A DNA stretch of 64,000 nt from Sphingobium jiangsuense (GTDB lineage: Bacteria; Pseudomonadota; Alphaproteobacteria; Sphingomonadales; Sphingomonadaceae). Below, one piece after another: positions 35,803 to 44,334 of the stretch. The notes under the pieces are model-generated. The model searched no databases. It had not been told where the DNA came from and was given only the letters and a program-made list of their open reading frames with translations. The position numbers were made by a program, and so were the translations under genes. Position 1 is the stretch's first letter. Each line of letters starts with the position of its first letter. The stretch is from NCBI RefSeq assembly GCF_014196495.1, contig NZ_JACIDT010000008.1:1-64000 (forward strand). The letters are read 5' to 3'.

Positions 35803-37851
35803 GTGAAAATTCATCTTCTCCTCGGTTCCGTGGCCTCGACCATGGCGATTCTTCCCTCCACGGCCTTCGCCGATCAGGCGGGCAGCCCGGCCGATACGTC
35901 GATCGTGGTGACGGCATCCGCGCTGGGCCAGCAGGCGGACGAGACGGCGACGAGCGTCATCACGCTGTCGGACGAGGAGTTGGTGCATCGCAGGCAGGCG
36001 ACGCTGGGCGACACGCTGGCGGGGCAGCCGGGCATTCATTTCGACAATTTCGGCGGCGGCGCCAGCCGTCCGGTCATTCGCGGACAGACGGCACCGCGCG
36101 TGCAGGCGCTGTCGGACGGGTCGAACCTTCAGGATGCCTCCGCGATCTCGCCCGACCATGCGGTGACGACAGAGCCGCTGCTGCTGCGGGGCATAGAGGT
36201 GCTGCGCGGTCCCGCCGCGCTGCTCTATGGCGGCGGCGCGATCGGCGGCGCGGTCAACCTGCTGGACGACAAGGTTCCGTCCGCCCTTCCCGAAGGCGGC
36301 ATAGCAGGCGTCGCCGAGGGGCGTCTGGGCACCGCCGACAGGGAACGCTCGCTGGTCGGCGGCCTCACCGCCGGGGTCGGCCCGTTCGCCTTCCATGTCG
36401 AGGGGGTCGACCGCAACTCGAACGACTATCGCGTGCCCCGCCGCTTCGGGGACAGCCGCGTCGACGGATCGTACAACGACACCTCCACCGTCAGCGTCGG
36501 CGGCTCGTGGATCGGCCCGGACGGCTATCTGGGCGTCGCCTATACGCGCCAGCGCAGCCGCTACGGGCTGCCCGGCCACAGCCACGACTATGAGGGCTGC
36601 CACCCCCATGGCAGCACCCTGCATTGCGGCGGCCACGGTCATGACGAGGACGATCATGACCACGACCACGACCATGATCATGACCACGATCATGACGACG
36701 TGCCTTTCGTGCGGCTGCGCAGCGAGCGCTTCGACATCCGCAGCGAATATGCCGACCCGCTGCCCGGCATCGAGAAGGTCCGCTTCCGCATGGCCTTCAC
36801 CGATTATGCGCATGACGAGGTCGAGGGCGATACCGTCGCCACGACCTTCCGCAACAAGGCGCGCGACATCCGCTTCGAGCTGACCCACAAGCCGCTCGGG
36901 GCCTTTCGCGGCGTCGTCGGCGTCCAGCATTCCGACAGCGAGTTCAGCGCGCTGGGCGAGGAAGCGTTCATTCCCGAAAGCGAGACGCGCAACACCGCGC
37001 TGTTCCTGATGGAAACCATGCAGGCCGGGCCGGTGCGACTGGAGCTGGCGGCGCGGCAGGAATGGCAGACGATCGAGACCACGCTCGACCGCAAGGTCAG
37101 CCATCGCCCCTTCTCGATTTCCGGCGCGGCGGTGTGGGACATGGGCGGATATTCGCTGGCCCTCTCGCTCGCCCGGTCGCAGCGCGCGCCCAATGCGCAG
37201 GAGCTTTATGCGCGCGGCATCCACATGGCGACCAACACCTATGAACTGGGCACGGCGGCGCTCGGCAAGGAAACGGGCCGGTCGATCGACCTGACCCTGC
37301 GCAAGACGGCGGGCGCCACGACCTTCACCATCGGCGCCTATCATCAGGATTTCGACGATTATATCTTCGCCAGCACGCTCGATCGGTACGAGGATTTCCG
37401 GCTGATCCGCTATGTGGCGACGGATGCGACCTTCACCGGCATCGACGGCCAGATCCGGCACCAGCTGACGCCCGGCCTCGCGCTTTCCGTCTTCGGCGAC
37501 TATGTCCGCGCGAAGCTGAAGCACGGGCTCGGCAACCTGCCGCGCATTCCGGCGGGCCGCCTCGGCGCGCGCGCCGACGGCAAATGGGGGCCGATCTCGG
37601 CCGATGCCGAATATTATCATATGTTCGGCCAGGGGAAGATCGCGGATTTCGAAAGCCGGACGCCCGGCTACGACATGCTGAACGCGACGCTGGCCTATCG
37701 GCTGGACTTCGGGTCGAAGGCCAATGCGGAGCTGTTCGTGCGCGCGACCAACCTGACGAACGCGCTGGCCTACAACCATGCCTCGTTCATCCGCGACGCC
37801 TCGCCCCTGCGCGGCCGCAACTTCGCCTTCGGGCTGCGGACCGCCTTCTGA
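35803..37851 (+). CDS. znuD: ZnuD-like TonB-dependent receptor with a His/Asp-rich loop
   Basis: A 682-residue outer-membrane receptor. It begins at GTG (M-K-I-H-L-L-L-G-S-V-A-S, signal ending A-F-A-D), followed by the box S-I-V-V-T-A-S-A and plug motifs R-P-V-I-R-G-Q-T-A-P-R-V and R-G-P-A-A-L-L-Y-G-G-G-A-I-G-G. An extracellular loop at about 266-299 has Cys-His-Pro-His, Cys-Gly-Gly-His-Gly-His and about eight His-Asp repeats, as in ZnuD zinc receptors of other Gram-negatives. The last residues end in aromatic Phe. The Zur-like box and the MerC-like neighbour support zinc uptake. Confidence 0.88.
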   Translation: MKIHLLLGSVASTMAILPSTAFADQAGSPADTSIVVTASALGQQADETATSVITLSDEELVHRRQATLGDTLAGQPGIHFDNFGGGASRPVIRGQTAPRVQALSDGSNLQDASAISPDHAVTTEPLLLRGIEVLRGPAALLYGGGAIGGAVNLLDDKVPSALPEGGIAGVAEGRLGTADRERSLVGGLTAGVGPFAFHVEGVDRNSNDYRVPRRFGDSRVDGSYNDTSTVSVGGSWIGPDGYLGVAYTRQRSRYGLPGHSHDYEGCHPHGSTLHCGGHGHDEDDHDHDHDHDHDHDHDDVPFVRLRSERFDIRSEYADPLPGIEKVRFRMAFTDYAHDEVEGDTVATTFRNKARDIRFELTHKPLGAFRGVVGVQHSDSEFSALGEEAFIPESETRNTALFLMETMQAGPVRLELAARQEWQTIETTLDRKVSHRPFSISGAAVWDMGGYSLALSLARSQRAPNAQELYARGIHMATNTYELGTAALGKETGRSIDLTLRKTAGATTFTIGAYHQDFDDYIFASTLDRYEDFRLIRYVATDATFTGIDGQIRHQLTPGLALSVFGDYVRAKLKHGLGNLPRIPAGRLGARADGKWGPISADAEYYHMFGQGKIADFESRTPGYDMLNATLAYRLDFGSKANAELFVRATNLTNALAYNHASFIRDASPLRGRNFAFGLRTAF

Positions 37852-37865
37852 ACCCCGGTCGAGGG

Positions 37866-37902
37866 AAGGGCCCGGCCCGCCAGCCCCGGCGGGGCGGCCC
37901 TT
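37866..37902 (+). terminator. Hairpin after the ZnuD-like gene
   Basis: AAGGGCC (37866-37872) pairs with GGCCCTT (37896-37902), with further GC pairing inside, starting 15 bases after the receptor stop and followed by TCC. It probably ends or protects the receptor transcript. Confidence 0.5.
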
Positions 37903-37972
37903 TCCGGCGGCGGAACATCCTTCATCCTTCCGGTTTATAGTTCCGGAGGGCTGGCCGGAAAGGATGGCTGCG

Positions 37973-38350
37973 ATGGCGCGCTCGATCGCGGGATGGAAAC
38001 TCGACGGAGAAGATCGCGCGGCGCTGCTCGACCGGTTCCCGCCGCGCTATGCGCGCGTCGTCGCCGATCATGTCACGCTGCGCTTCGGCACCGACGGAGA
38101 CACGCCACTGCCCACCGCCGACGCCGGGGAGATTGTCGGCGAGGCGGATGACGGCGAGGGGGTGCAGGCATTCGTCGTGCGGATCGGCGGCACCACCGAA
38201 CGCGGCGACGGCAGCCATTTCCACATCACCTGGTCGCTGGGCCCCGGCCGGGCGGCGAAGGAAAGCAACGACGTGATCGGGCAGCGGGGATGGCGGCCGG
38301 TCGAACCGCCGGTGCCGGTCCGCCTGACGCCGATGCGCTGGACGGGCTGA
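37973..38350 (+). CDS. 2H-phosphoesterase-like protein
   Basis: A 125-residue protein with two His-x-Thr motifs, H33-V-T-L (A-D-H-V-T-L-R-F-G) and H84-I-T-W (S-H-F-H-I-T-W-S-L), spaced as in the 2H phosphoesterase superfamily (LigT/cyclic phosphodiesterase fold). Members open 2',3'-cyclic phosphates or related bonds. It is short for the family and I recognise no named subgroup; K-E-S-N-D-V-I follows the second motif. GAAAGGA lies 8 bases before this ATG; one 9 bases upstream is the alternative. The next gene starts 3 bases after its stop and encodes a HAD phosphatase-like protein, so the two may act in sequence. Confidence 0.65.
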   Translation: MARSIAGWKLDGEDRAALLDRFPPRYARVVADHVTLRFGTDGDTPLPTADAGEIVGEADDGEGVQAFVVRIGGTTERGDGSHFHITWSLGPGRAAKESNDVIGQRGWRPVEPPVPVRLTPMRWTG

Positions 38351-38353
38351 GCG

Positions 38354-38836
38354 ATGCAGCTCTATCTCGACTGCGACGGCGTGCTTGCCGATTTCGACCG
38401 CGCGGCGACGCTGCTGCTCGGCATGCCGCCGCGCCATTATGAGAAGCAGCACGGCATCGCCGCCTTCTGGCGCGAAATCGCGCGCCATCCCGATTTCTAC
38501 GGCACGCTGCCGCTGATGCCCGACGCGATGGAGCTGTTCGAGGCGGTGCGGCATCTCGATCCGGTCATCCTGACCGGCCTGCCGCGCGGCAAATGGGCCG
38601 CCCCGCAGAAGGTCCGCTGGGCTGCCGAGCATTTCCCGGGCACGCGCATCCTGACCGTGATGGCGGTCGACAAGCGCAACCATGCGCGGCAGGACGACAT
38701 CCTCGTCGACGACCAGTTGCGGCACGCCCACCTGTGGGAGGAAGCGGGCGGCATCTTCGTCCACCATCGCGACGCGGCGAGCACCATCGCGAAGCTGCGC
38801 GCCATCATCCCCGAAGAAATGACGCCCCGCCGGTAA
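38354..38836 (+). CDS. HAD-family 5'-nucleotidase-like protein
   Basis: A 160-residue HAD phosphatase. Motif I is L-D-C-D-G-V-L-A-D-F-D (nucleophile Asp6, acid Asp8), motif II is the Thr in I-L-T-G-L-P-R, and motif IV is D-D-I-L-V-D-D. The D-x-D-G-V-L-A-D-F start and R-H-Y-E-K segment match the 5'(3')-deoxyribonucleotidase (NT5C)-like group. It should remove phosphate from a nucleotide or polynucleotide end. It is coupled to the 2H protein gene upstream. Confidence 0.8.
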   Translation: MQLYLDCDGVLADFDRAATLLLGMPPRHYEKQHGIAAFWREIARHPDFYGTLPLMPDAMELFEAVRHLDPVILTGLPRGKWAAPQKVRWAAEHFPGTRILTVMAVDKRNHARQDDILVDDQLRHAHLWEEAGGIFVHHRDAASTIAKLRAIIPEEMTPRR

Positions 38837-38889
38837 GGAGGGCGGCCGCGCGGCCACCTGCACCATGCGCTCGTCCCGATTCCACTATT

Positions 38890-38914
38890 GCAAATAGTAA
38901 TGATTCTTATTAGC
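38890..38914. promoter_or_regulatory. Fur-type box upstream of the PepSY gene
   Basis: A 25-base imperfect palindrome beginning GCAAATAGTAATG and ending ATTCTTATTAGC matches the AT-rich Fur pattern (GATAATGATAATC-like) inside GC-rich DNA. It lies about 100-120 bases before the PepSY protein start. Confidence 0.7.
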
Positions 38915-39010
38915 GAACCATCCCGGTAAGCCGGGAAAGGGCGGGCGCCTGTTCCCGGCCAGCCGCATCCTTGGGTTTCAAGGTTCGCACATGGGGATCG
39001 AAGAGCGCAT

Positions 39011-40006
39011 ATGACAGTCGGGTGGGCAAGCAAGAGGGAGTTCTGGTCCCGCCATCTGCGCCAGTGGCACTGGATCAGCTCGGCCGTCTGCCTCGTGCTG
39101 ATGCTGCTGTTCGCCGCCAGCGGCATCACCCTCAACCATGCCGACTATTTCGAAGGCAAGGGCGAAAGCGTCTCGCGGGAATTCCCGCTTTCGGAGGAGA
39201 TGTCCGCGCGGCTGGCCCGGCTGGAGAACGGCCATGTCCTGCCCGACGCGATCGCCGCGGAGCTGCACCGGCAGACCGGCGCGGAGCTGTTCGCGCGGAC
39301 GATCGACAATCAATATGGCGAGCTGGGCTTCGACCTCGCCCGGCCAGGGGTCGACGCCAGCCTGACGATCGACCTCAACGCCCGCAAGATCTTCCTGGAG
39401 GAGGTCGATCGCGGCCCGGTCGCGATGGTCAACGATCTGCACAAGGGCCGCAACACCGGCCCGGCGTGGAAGCTGCTCATCGATATCGGCGCGGCTTTCT
39501 TCCTTCTCTTCACGCTGACCGGCTTCGGCCTGCTGTTCCTTCAGGCGCGGCGGCGCGCATCGACATGGCCGCTGGCCGGCACCGTCAGCTTCGAGATTCC
39601 GAAGATCGACACCTTTCCCTATCGCAAGCCCTATGTCGCGGTCTGGCTGGAGGACGGCGGCGGACAACAGGTGAAGACCCTCGCCGTGCTGCACGATCAG
39701 GCGCGGATCGGCGGGCGCTGGATACCCGAACTGCGCAGCTGGTGGCGCACCGGCGGGCGAACGATGACCATGCCCGCCGACGGCATTTCCCGCCCGACGC
39801 AGGCGCCGGGGCGCCAGACCGTCGGCATTCCCGGCATCGATCAGCTGGCGCCGGGCCGCTATTCGGTCGTGGTCGAGGCCGCGCGCGAAAAGGGCGGCCG
39901 CGAGCTGGTCAAGGTGCCGTTCGAACTGAAGCGGGGCAAATCCGCCAGCGCCTCGGCCAGCGGCGATGCCGAACTCGGCAAGGTTTCGGTTTCCATCCGT
40001 CCATGA
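39011..40006 (+). CDS. PepSY membrane protein with DUF2271 domain
   Basis: A 331-residue protein. The N-terminal R-Q-W-H-W-I-S-S-A-V-C-L-V helix with L-F-A-A-S-G-I-T-L-N-H is the PepSY-associated membrane start; a PepSY domain follows, then a second helix (F-F-L-L-F-T-L-T-G-F-G-L-L-F) and R-A-S-T-W-P-L. The C-terminal 120 residues match DUF2271 (V-W-L-E-D, L-R-S-W-W-R, L-A-P-G-R-Y). PepSY membrane proteins such as FoxB-type reductases help release iron from siderophores. It stands behind a Fur box and is followed by a flavodoxin reductase, so it may pass electrons to periplasmic ferric ligands. Confidence 0.85.
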   Translation: MTVGWASKREFWSRHLRQWHWISSAVCLVLMLLFAASGITLNHADYFEGKGESVSREFPLSEEMSARLARLENGHVLPDAIAAELHRQTGAELFARTIDNQYGELGFDLARPGVDASLTIDLNARKIFLEEVDRGPVAMVNDLHKGRNTGPAWKLLIDIGAAFFLLFTLTGFGLLFLQARRRASTWPLAGTVSFEIPKIDTFPYRKPYVAVWLEDGGGQQVKTLAVLHDQARIGGRWIPELRSWWRTGGRTMTMPADGISRPTQAPGRQTVGIPGIDQLAPGRYSVVVEAAREKGGRELVKVPFELKRGKSASASASGDAELGKVSVSIRP

Positions 40007-40042
40007 GGGCCATGGCGTTTCCCGGACCGGGGGCGGCGGCCC

Positions 40043-41404
40043 ATGGGTGAGGCGCCTTTCCGCCTGAACGCCGATCCGGCCGCCTGGGCGATCGCGGCCA
40101 TGCTGGTGGCGGCTTGGGCCCTTTTCACGCTGTGGATGCTCCGAAAGCGGGCGCCGGTTCCGGTCGGCGCGGCCCGCAACCTCGTCGTCCATGCCTCGCA
40201 GACGGGGCAGGCGACCGATATCGCCGAGCAGACGCAGCTCCGCATCGAGGCAAGCGGCGAGCCCTGCGCGCTGGTCGAGGCCAATCAGCTCACCCCCGCG
40301 ATGATCGCGCAGGCGGACAGGCTGTTTTTCGTCGCCTCCACCACCGGCGAGGGCGAAGCGCCCGACAATGCACGCCGGTTCGCGGACAGGCTGCTGGCGG
40401 AGGATGCCGATCTGGCGACGAAGCAGGTCGCGGTGCTGGCCCTTGGGGATCGGCGCTATCCGGCCTTTTGCGGCTTCGGCCGCAGCATCGACGCCTGGGC
40501 GCGGCGGAGCGGGGCGGACATGCTGTTCACGCTGGTGGAGGTGGACGATCTGGCGCGCGCCGATCTCGCGGCGTGGGATGCGCGGCTGACCGGCGCGGGC
40601 TATCCGCGGCGGACCGGCCCGGCGCCCGAAACGGCGCAGCGCTGGCGCGTCGCCAGCCGGGAGCGGGTGGCGGAGCCGGTCCGCAATCCTCAGGGCGGAC
40701 TGTGCAGCGACGGCCTCTACCGCATCGCGCTGCGCCCGCCGGAAGGCCCGCCGCCGCTCTGGGAGGTCGGCGACCTGTTCGAGCTGCGCACGCCCGGCGG
40801 CCATGTGCGCGACTACTCCATCGCCAGCCTGCCCGATGCGCGGCCGGAGGCATGCGAAATCGTGCTTTTCGTCCGGCGGGTGGTGGACAAGGGCGTGGTC
40901 GGCCATGGTTCGGGGCACCTCACCGATGCCGAGGCGGGCGCGACCACGGTGATGGGCCGCATCCGCACGCACCGCTCCTTCCACCCGCCGACCGGCGCCG
41001 GGCCGCTGCTCGCCATCGGCGCGGGGTCGGGCTGGGCGGGGCTGCGCCCGCACCTGCTGCTGGCGATGGGCAGGGGCCAGCGTTGCGCGCTGATCTTCGG
41101 CGAGCGCGCCGGGGAGGAGCACGGCCCGCTGCTCGCGGAGATGCGGCAATGGCAGGTGGACAGGAGGCTAGAACGGCTCGGCTTCGCGCTGTCGCAGGGC
41201 GGCGGCAACGGGCCCTATGTGCAGCATGTGATCGCCCGATGGGGGGACGATATCCGCGCCTTTCTGGGCGGGGAAGGCCGCATCCTGCTGTGCGGGCACA
41301 TGGCGATGGGGGAACAGTGCCTGACCGCGCTTTCCGGCCTGCTGGGGAGGGACTGGATCGACAGCGCGCTGGAGGACGGCCGGTTGCGGCGCGACTTCTA
41401 CTGA
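40043..41404 (+). CDS. Membrane-anchored flavodoxin/NADPH reductase (SiR alpha-like)
   Basis: A 453-residue fusion: one N-terminal membrane helix (W-A-I-A-A-M-L-V-A-A-W-A-L-F-T-L-W-M-L), a flavodoxin domain (V-H-A-S-Q-T-G-Q-A-T; S-T-T-G-E-G-E-A-P-D), and a ferredoxin-NADP reductase module (R-D-Y-S-I-A-S FAD contact; G-A-G-S-G-W-A-G; C-terminal L-C-G-H-M-A-M-G and terminal Tyr). It resembles sulfite reductase flavoprotein alpha and cytochrome P450 reductase. With the PepSY protein upstream (36-base gap) it could form a transmembrane ferric reductase driven by NADPH; that is inference from the arrangement. No sulfite reductase beta gene is nearby. Confidence 0.9.
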   Translation: MGEAPFRLNADPAAWAIAAMLVAAWALFTLWMLRKRAPVPVGAARNLVVHASQTGQATDIAEQTQLRIEASGEPCALVEANQLTPAMIAQADRLFFVASTTGEGEAPDNARRFADRLLAEDADLATKQVAVLALGDRRYPAFCGFGRSIDAWARRSGADMLFTLVEVDDLARADLAAWDARLTGAGYPRRTGPAPETAQRWRVASRERVAEPVRNPQGGLCSDGLYRIALRPPEGPPPLWEVGDLFELRTPGGHVRDYSIASLPDARPEACEIVLFVRRVVDKGVVGHGSGHLTDAEAGATTVMGRIRTHRSFHPPTGAGPLLAIGAGSGWAGLRPHLLLAMGRGQRCALIFGERAGEEHGPLLAEMRQWQVDRRLERLGFALSQGGGNGPYVQHVIARWGDDIRAFLGGEGRILLCGHMAMGEQCLTALSGLLGRDWIDSALEDGRLRRDFY

Positions 41405-41471
41405 TCCGGGCGCGGAAGGGAGCGGCCATTGGGACGGGCGTTCCATCGAAGCATTGACACGCCGGTCGCTA

Positions 41472-41510
41472 ATGCTAATGCAAATGCGAATCGATCTTAA
41501 TAATCAACCT
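41472..41510. promoter_or_regulatory. Fur-like AT-rich box upstream of TonB receptor
   Basis: The stretch has repeated Fur-like hexamers: GCTAATGCAAATGCGAATC followed by GATCTTAATAATC. It ends about 12 bases before the receptor start. A Fur or Irr type site is likely; exact borders are not clear. Confidence 0.5.
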
Positions 41511-41521
41511 TGGGGGCAATA

Positions 41522-43525
41522 ATGCATATCTCTTCTTCCGTGAAATCCCGGCTGCTCTGCTCGATCGCGCTCGCCTGCGGTCTGGCCGCGCCGGGCATCG
41601 CCGGGGCGCAGGAAAGCGGCACGGCATCGGGCGGCGCGTCCGACGACAAGGAATTTCTCGGCACGATCGACATCGGCGAAAGCACCCGCATGGTGCAGAC
41701 CAACACGGCCACGCCGAAAACCGTCATCAACCGCAAGGAAATCGAGGACCGCCAGGCCAACACCATCGCCGAGCTGCTCGATTCCATTCCCGGCGTGACG
41801 CTCATCAACGGCTCCACGCCGGTCGGCTCCGGCATCAACATTCGCGGCTTCGGCGCCAACGGCACCTACGGCACCGACCAGAAGGTGCTGGTGATGGTCG
41901 ACGGCGCGACCACCGGATCGGAAGAGCTCTACCGCATCGGCACCCAGCTGTTCACCGACCCGCTGCTCTACAAGCAGGCCGAGGTCATTCGCGGCACCGT
42001 GGGCAGCTTCGAATATGGCTCCGGCGTGATCGGCGGCGTCGTGCGCCTGGAAACCAGCGACGCCAGCGACATATTGAAAGGCAAGCCCGGCTTCGCGCTG
42101 AACCAGAGCCTGACCGGCCAGTCGAACCGCAACGGCTTCGTCACCTCGACCACCGCCGCCTTCATGCCGAGCGAATCGTTCGAATTCCTCGCCAACTACA
42201 CCTATCGCGAGCAGGACGACCAGCGCGACGGCCATGGCGACCGCATCGAGAACAGCGCGTTCAGCCTGCCCAGCTTCCTCATCAAGGGCGGGGTCCGCTT
42301 CGGCGCCGACAATGCGCATGCGATCAAGGTCAGCTTCAACCAGAGCACGACCAGCGACCGCGACGTCCTCTACGACGCGTTCGGCATCGGCAATTTCGGC
42401 CGCGTCGACCGCGACACCAAGACGCAGACGATCACCGCCGGCTATTATTTCAAGCCGGTCGGCAACGACATGATCGACCTCAGCCTCGTCTACACCTACG
42501 CCAATCAGGAAATCGAGCAGGAGGCGGTGCCGGCGGACCCGAACAACGCGCTGCTCAACGCCGATCATCGCTATGAAACCACCAAGATCACGCTGAAGAA
42601 CGGCTCGATCTTCTCCACCGGGTCGATCCGCCACAATGTCCGCTTCGGCCTCGAATATATCCACCGCAACCGGCTGGACGCCAATTCCGCGCCGGGCGGC
42701 ACCGACGACCGGATGGCGGCGTTCATGGTCTATGAAGTCATGCCGTTCCGGGGCTTCACGCTCACCCCGGCGGTGCGCTGGGAAGGGCAGAGCATCCAGG
42801 GCACGCTGGATAACGGCACCAGGGCCAGCTACGACAACAAGGCGTTGATGGGCGGCGTTTCCGCGCGCTATGAACTGCCCATCGGGCTCGCGGCCTTCGG
42901 CAGCTGGGCGCGCACGAAGAGCCTGCCGATCCTCGACGACTTGCAGGTCCCGGCCTATATGAACCAGCCGGAAAAGAGCCGCAGCTGGGAAGCGGGCCTT
43001 TCCTTCGACCGGGTGGGCCTGCTGTCCGAAACGGATCGCCTCGCGATCAAGGCCAATTATTACGACACCGAGATGACCGACAACACCTCCTATTCGGGTG
43101 TGCTGGAGGTCTATCTCAAGGGCCTCGAACTCGAAGCCTCCTATGCGATGACCGGCGGCATCTATGTCGATTTCAACGCGAATATCGTCGATGGCGAACG
43201 GCTGCGCACCAATCTGGTGATCGACGACTGGACCAACCTGCCCGCCAACACCTACCGGCTGGCGATCGGCAAGCGCTTCGGCCGCGTGTTCGACATTCGC
43301 TGGGAAGGCGTGCTGGCCGAGGACCGGAACACCAACGGCACCTTGCATGAGGGCTATGACGTGCACCATGTGCGGCTGGCCTACACGCCTGCGGGCGGGC
43401 TGCTCGACGGGTTCACCGCCCGGCTGAGCGTCGAGAACCTGTTCGACAAATATTATGTGCCGGCGCTCGCCACCCGGCCCGCGGCCGGGCGGAACTTCAA
43501 GCTGACCCTTTCGAAGCTGTTCTGA
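41522..43525 (+). CDS. TonB-dependent receptor, probable iron-siderophore type
   Basis: A 667-residue receptor: signal peptide ending G-A-Q-E, then T-I-D-I-G-E-S, plug motifs I-P-G-V-T-L-I-N-G and I-N-I-R-G-F-G, a V-L-V-M-V-D-G block, V-I-R-G-T-V-G-S-F-E-Y-G-S-G-V-I-G-G, and a C-terminal aromatic strand ending K-L-F. Overall it is the short catecholate/heme class. GGGGG precedes the ATG; an in-frame TTG lies 12 bases upstream. It is followed by a TonB-like gene and preceded by a Fur-like box, so iron-regulated uptake is likely. The ligand is unknown. Confidence 0.9.
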   Translation: MHISSSVKSRLLCSIALACGLAAPGIAGAQESGTASGGASDDKEFLGTIDIGESTRMVQTNTATPKTVINRKEIEDRQANTIAELLDSIPGVTLINGSTPVGSGINIRGFGANGTYGTDQKVLVMVDGATTGSEELYRIGTQLFTDPLLYKQAEVIRGTVGSFEYGSGVIGGVVRLETSDASDILKGKPGFALNQSLTGQSNRNGFVTSTTAAFMPSESFEFLANYTYREQDDQRDGHGDRIENSAFSLPSFLIKGGVRFGADNAHAIKVSFNQSTTSDRDVLYDAFGIGNFGRVDRDTKTQTITAGYYFKPVGNDMIDLSLVYTYANQEIEQEAVPADPNNALLNADHRYETTKITLKNGSIFSTGSIRHNVRFGLEYIHRNRLDANSAPGGTDDRMAAFMVYEVMPFRGFTLTPAVRWEGQSIQGTLDNGTRASYDNKALMGGVSARYELPIGLAAFGSWARTKSLPILDDLQVPAYMNQPEKSRSWEAGLSFDRVGLLSETDRLAIKANYYDTEMTDNTSYSGVLEVYLKGLELEASYAMTGGIYVDFNANIVDGERLRTNLVIDDWTNLPANTYRLAIGKRFGRVFDIRWEGVLAEDRNTNGTLHEGYDVHHVRLAYTPAGGLLDGFTARLSVENLFDKYYVPALATRPAAGRNFKLTLSKLF

Positions 43526-43578
43526 CGGCAGGCGCCCGATAACGGGCGAAATCCGGCGGCAGGCAGGGAGTGACGCGA

Positions 43579-44292
43579 ATGTATGGAGGGCAAGGCAAGA
43601 TCATAGCGGGCGAGCGGTTCGTTTCCGGCGCGCTTTCGGCGATGCTTTCCGCCGGCATGCTGGTGGCGCTCGTCGGCCTTTCCGTGCCGGGCAGCCACCC
43701 GCGCCACGAAAGGCCCAGCCTCTCGACGTTCGAGCTGGCCGCACCGGAGGGGCAGCGCGCAGACGAGGCCCCCAAGGCCCCGCCCGCCGAGCCTCCGCCG
43801 CCGCCCAAGCCCATGGCGGTGGCGGAGCCTCCCAGGACCCCGCCGTTGCAGGAGCCGGCAAAGACCCTGCCTGATACGCCCCAGCCCATGGCGGCGGCGA
43901 AACAGGTGCAAGTCGCGGTGGCCGACAACCGCCCATCCGCGCGCGCGCCGGAAGCCCCTGCCGCGCCCGCACCTGCGGAAGCGGCCCCCGCCAAGGCCGC
44001 CGAGGCAAAGGCCTCGCCTGCCGCCGAAACCGCGCAGGGCGCGACCTACAAGGGCAAGATCTGGCGGCATTTGCAGCGTTTCCGGCGCTCCAATGTCGTC
44101 GGCCCCGGCTCCGCGTTCGTCGGCTTCTCGCTGGAGGATCGCGGCAAGGTGACGGAGCTGGCCATCGTCAAGACGTCCGGCTCGTCCCGCTTCGACGGCG
44201 AGGCATTGCAGATGGTCCGGCGTGCAGAGCCGTTCCCCGCGCCGCCGCCGCATGTCGCCCGCGCCTTCATATTCGAGATCAAGGGGAACTGA
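43579..44292 (+). CDS. TonB-like energy transducer
   Basis: A 237-residue protein: cytoplasmic start, one membrane helix (about residues 16-38), a Pro/Ala/Glu/Lys-rich spacer of about 90 residues (P-P-P-P-P-K-P), and a TonB C-terminal domain (T-Y-K-G-K-I-W-R-H-L, V-G-F-S-L-E-D-R-G-K-V, S-G-S-S-R-F-D-G-E-A). TonB couples proton motive force to the receptor; this one probably serves the receptor 53 bases upstream. GGGAG 8 bases upstream fixes the ATG; an in-frame GTG 9 bases earlier is possible. No exbB or exbD is in the window. Confidence 0.9.
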   Translation: MYGGQGKIIAGERFVSGALSAMLSAGMLVALVGLSVPGSHPRHERPSLSTFELAAPEGQRADEAPKAPPAEPPPPPKPMAVAEPPRTPPLQEPAKTLPDTPQPMAAAKQVQVAVADNRPSARAPEAPAAPAPAEAAPAKAAEAKASPAAETAQGATYKGKIWRHLQRFRRSNVVGPGSAFVGFSLEDRGKVTELAIVKTSGSSRFDGEALQMVRRAEPFPAPPPHVARAFIFEIKGN

Positions 44293-44334
44293 AGGCCCCG
44301 CCCCAATTCAGCCATTCCATAATCGAGGATCGTC

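Noticed and set aside
36598..36700. His-Asp repeat as a sequence artefact in the receptor
   Set aside because: The frame stays open, codons vary (CAT/CAC, GAC/GAT), and such loops are known in ZnuD-type receptors.
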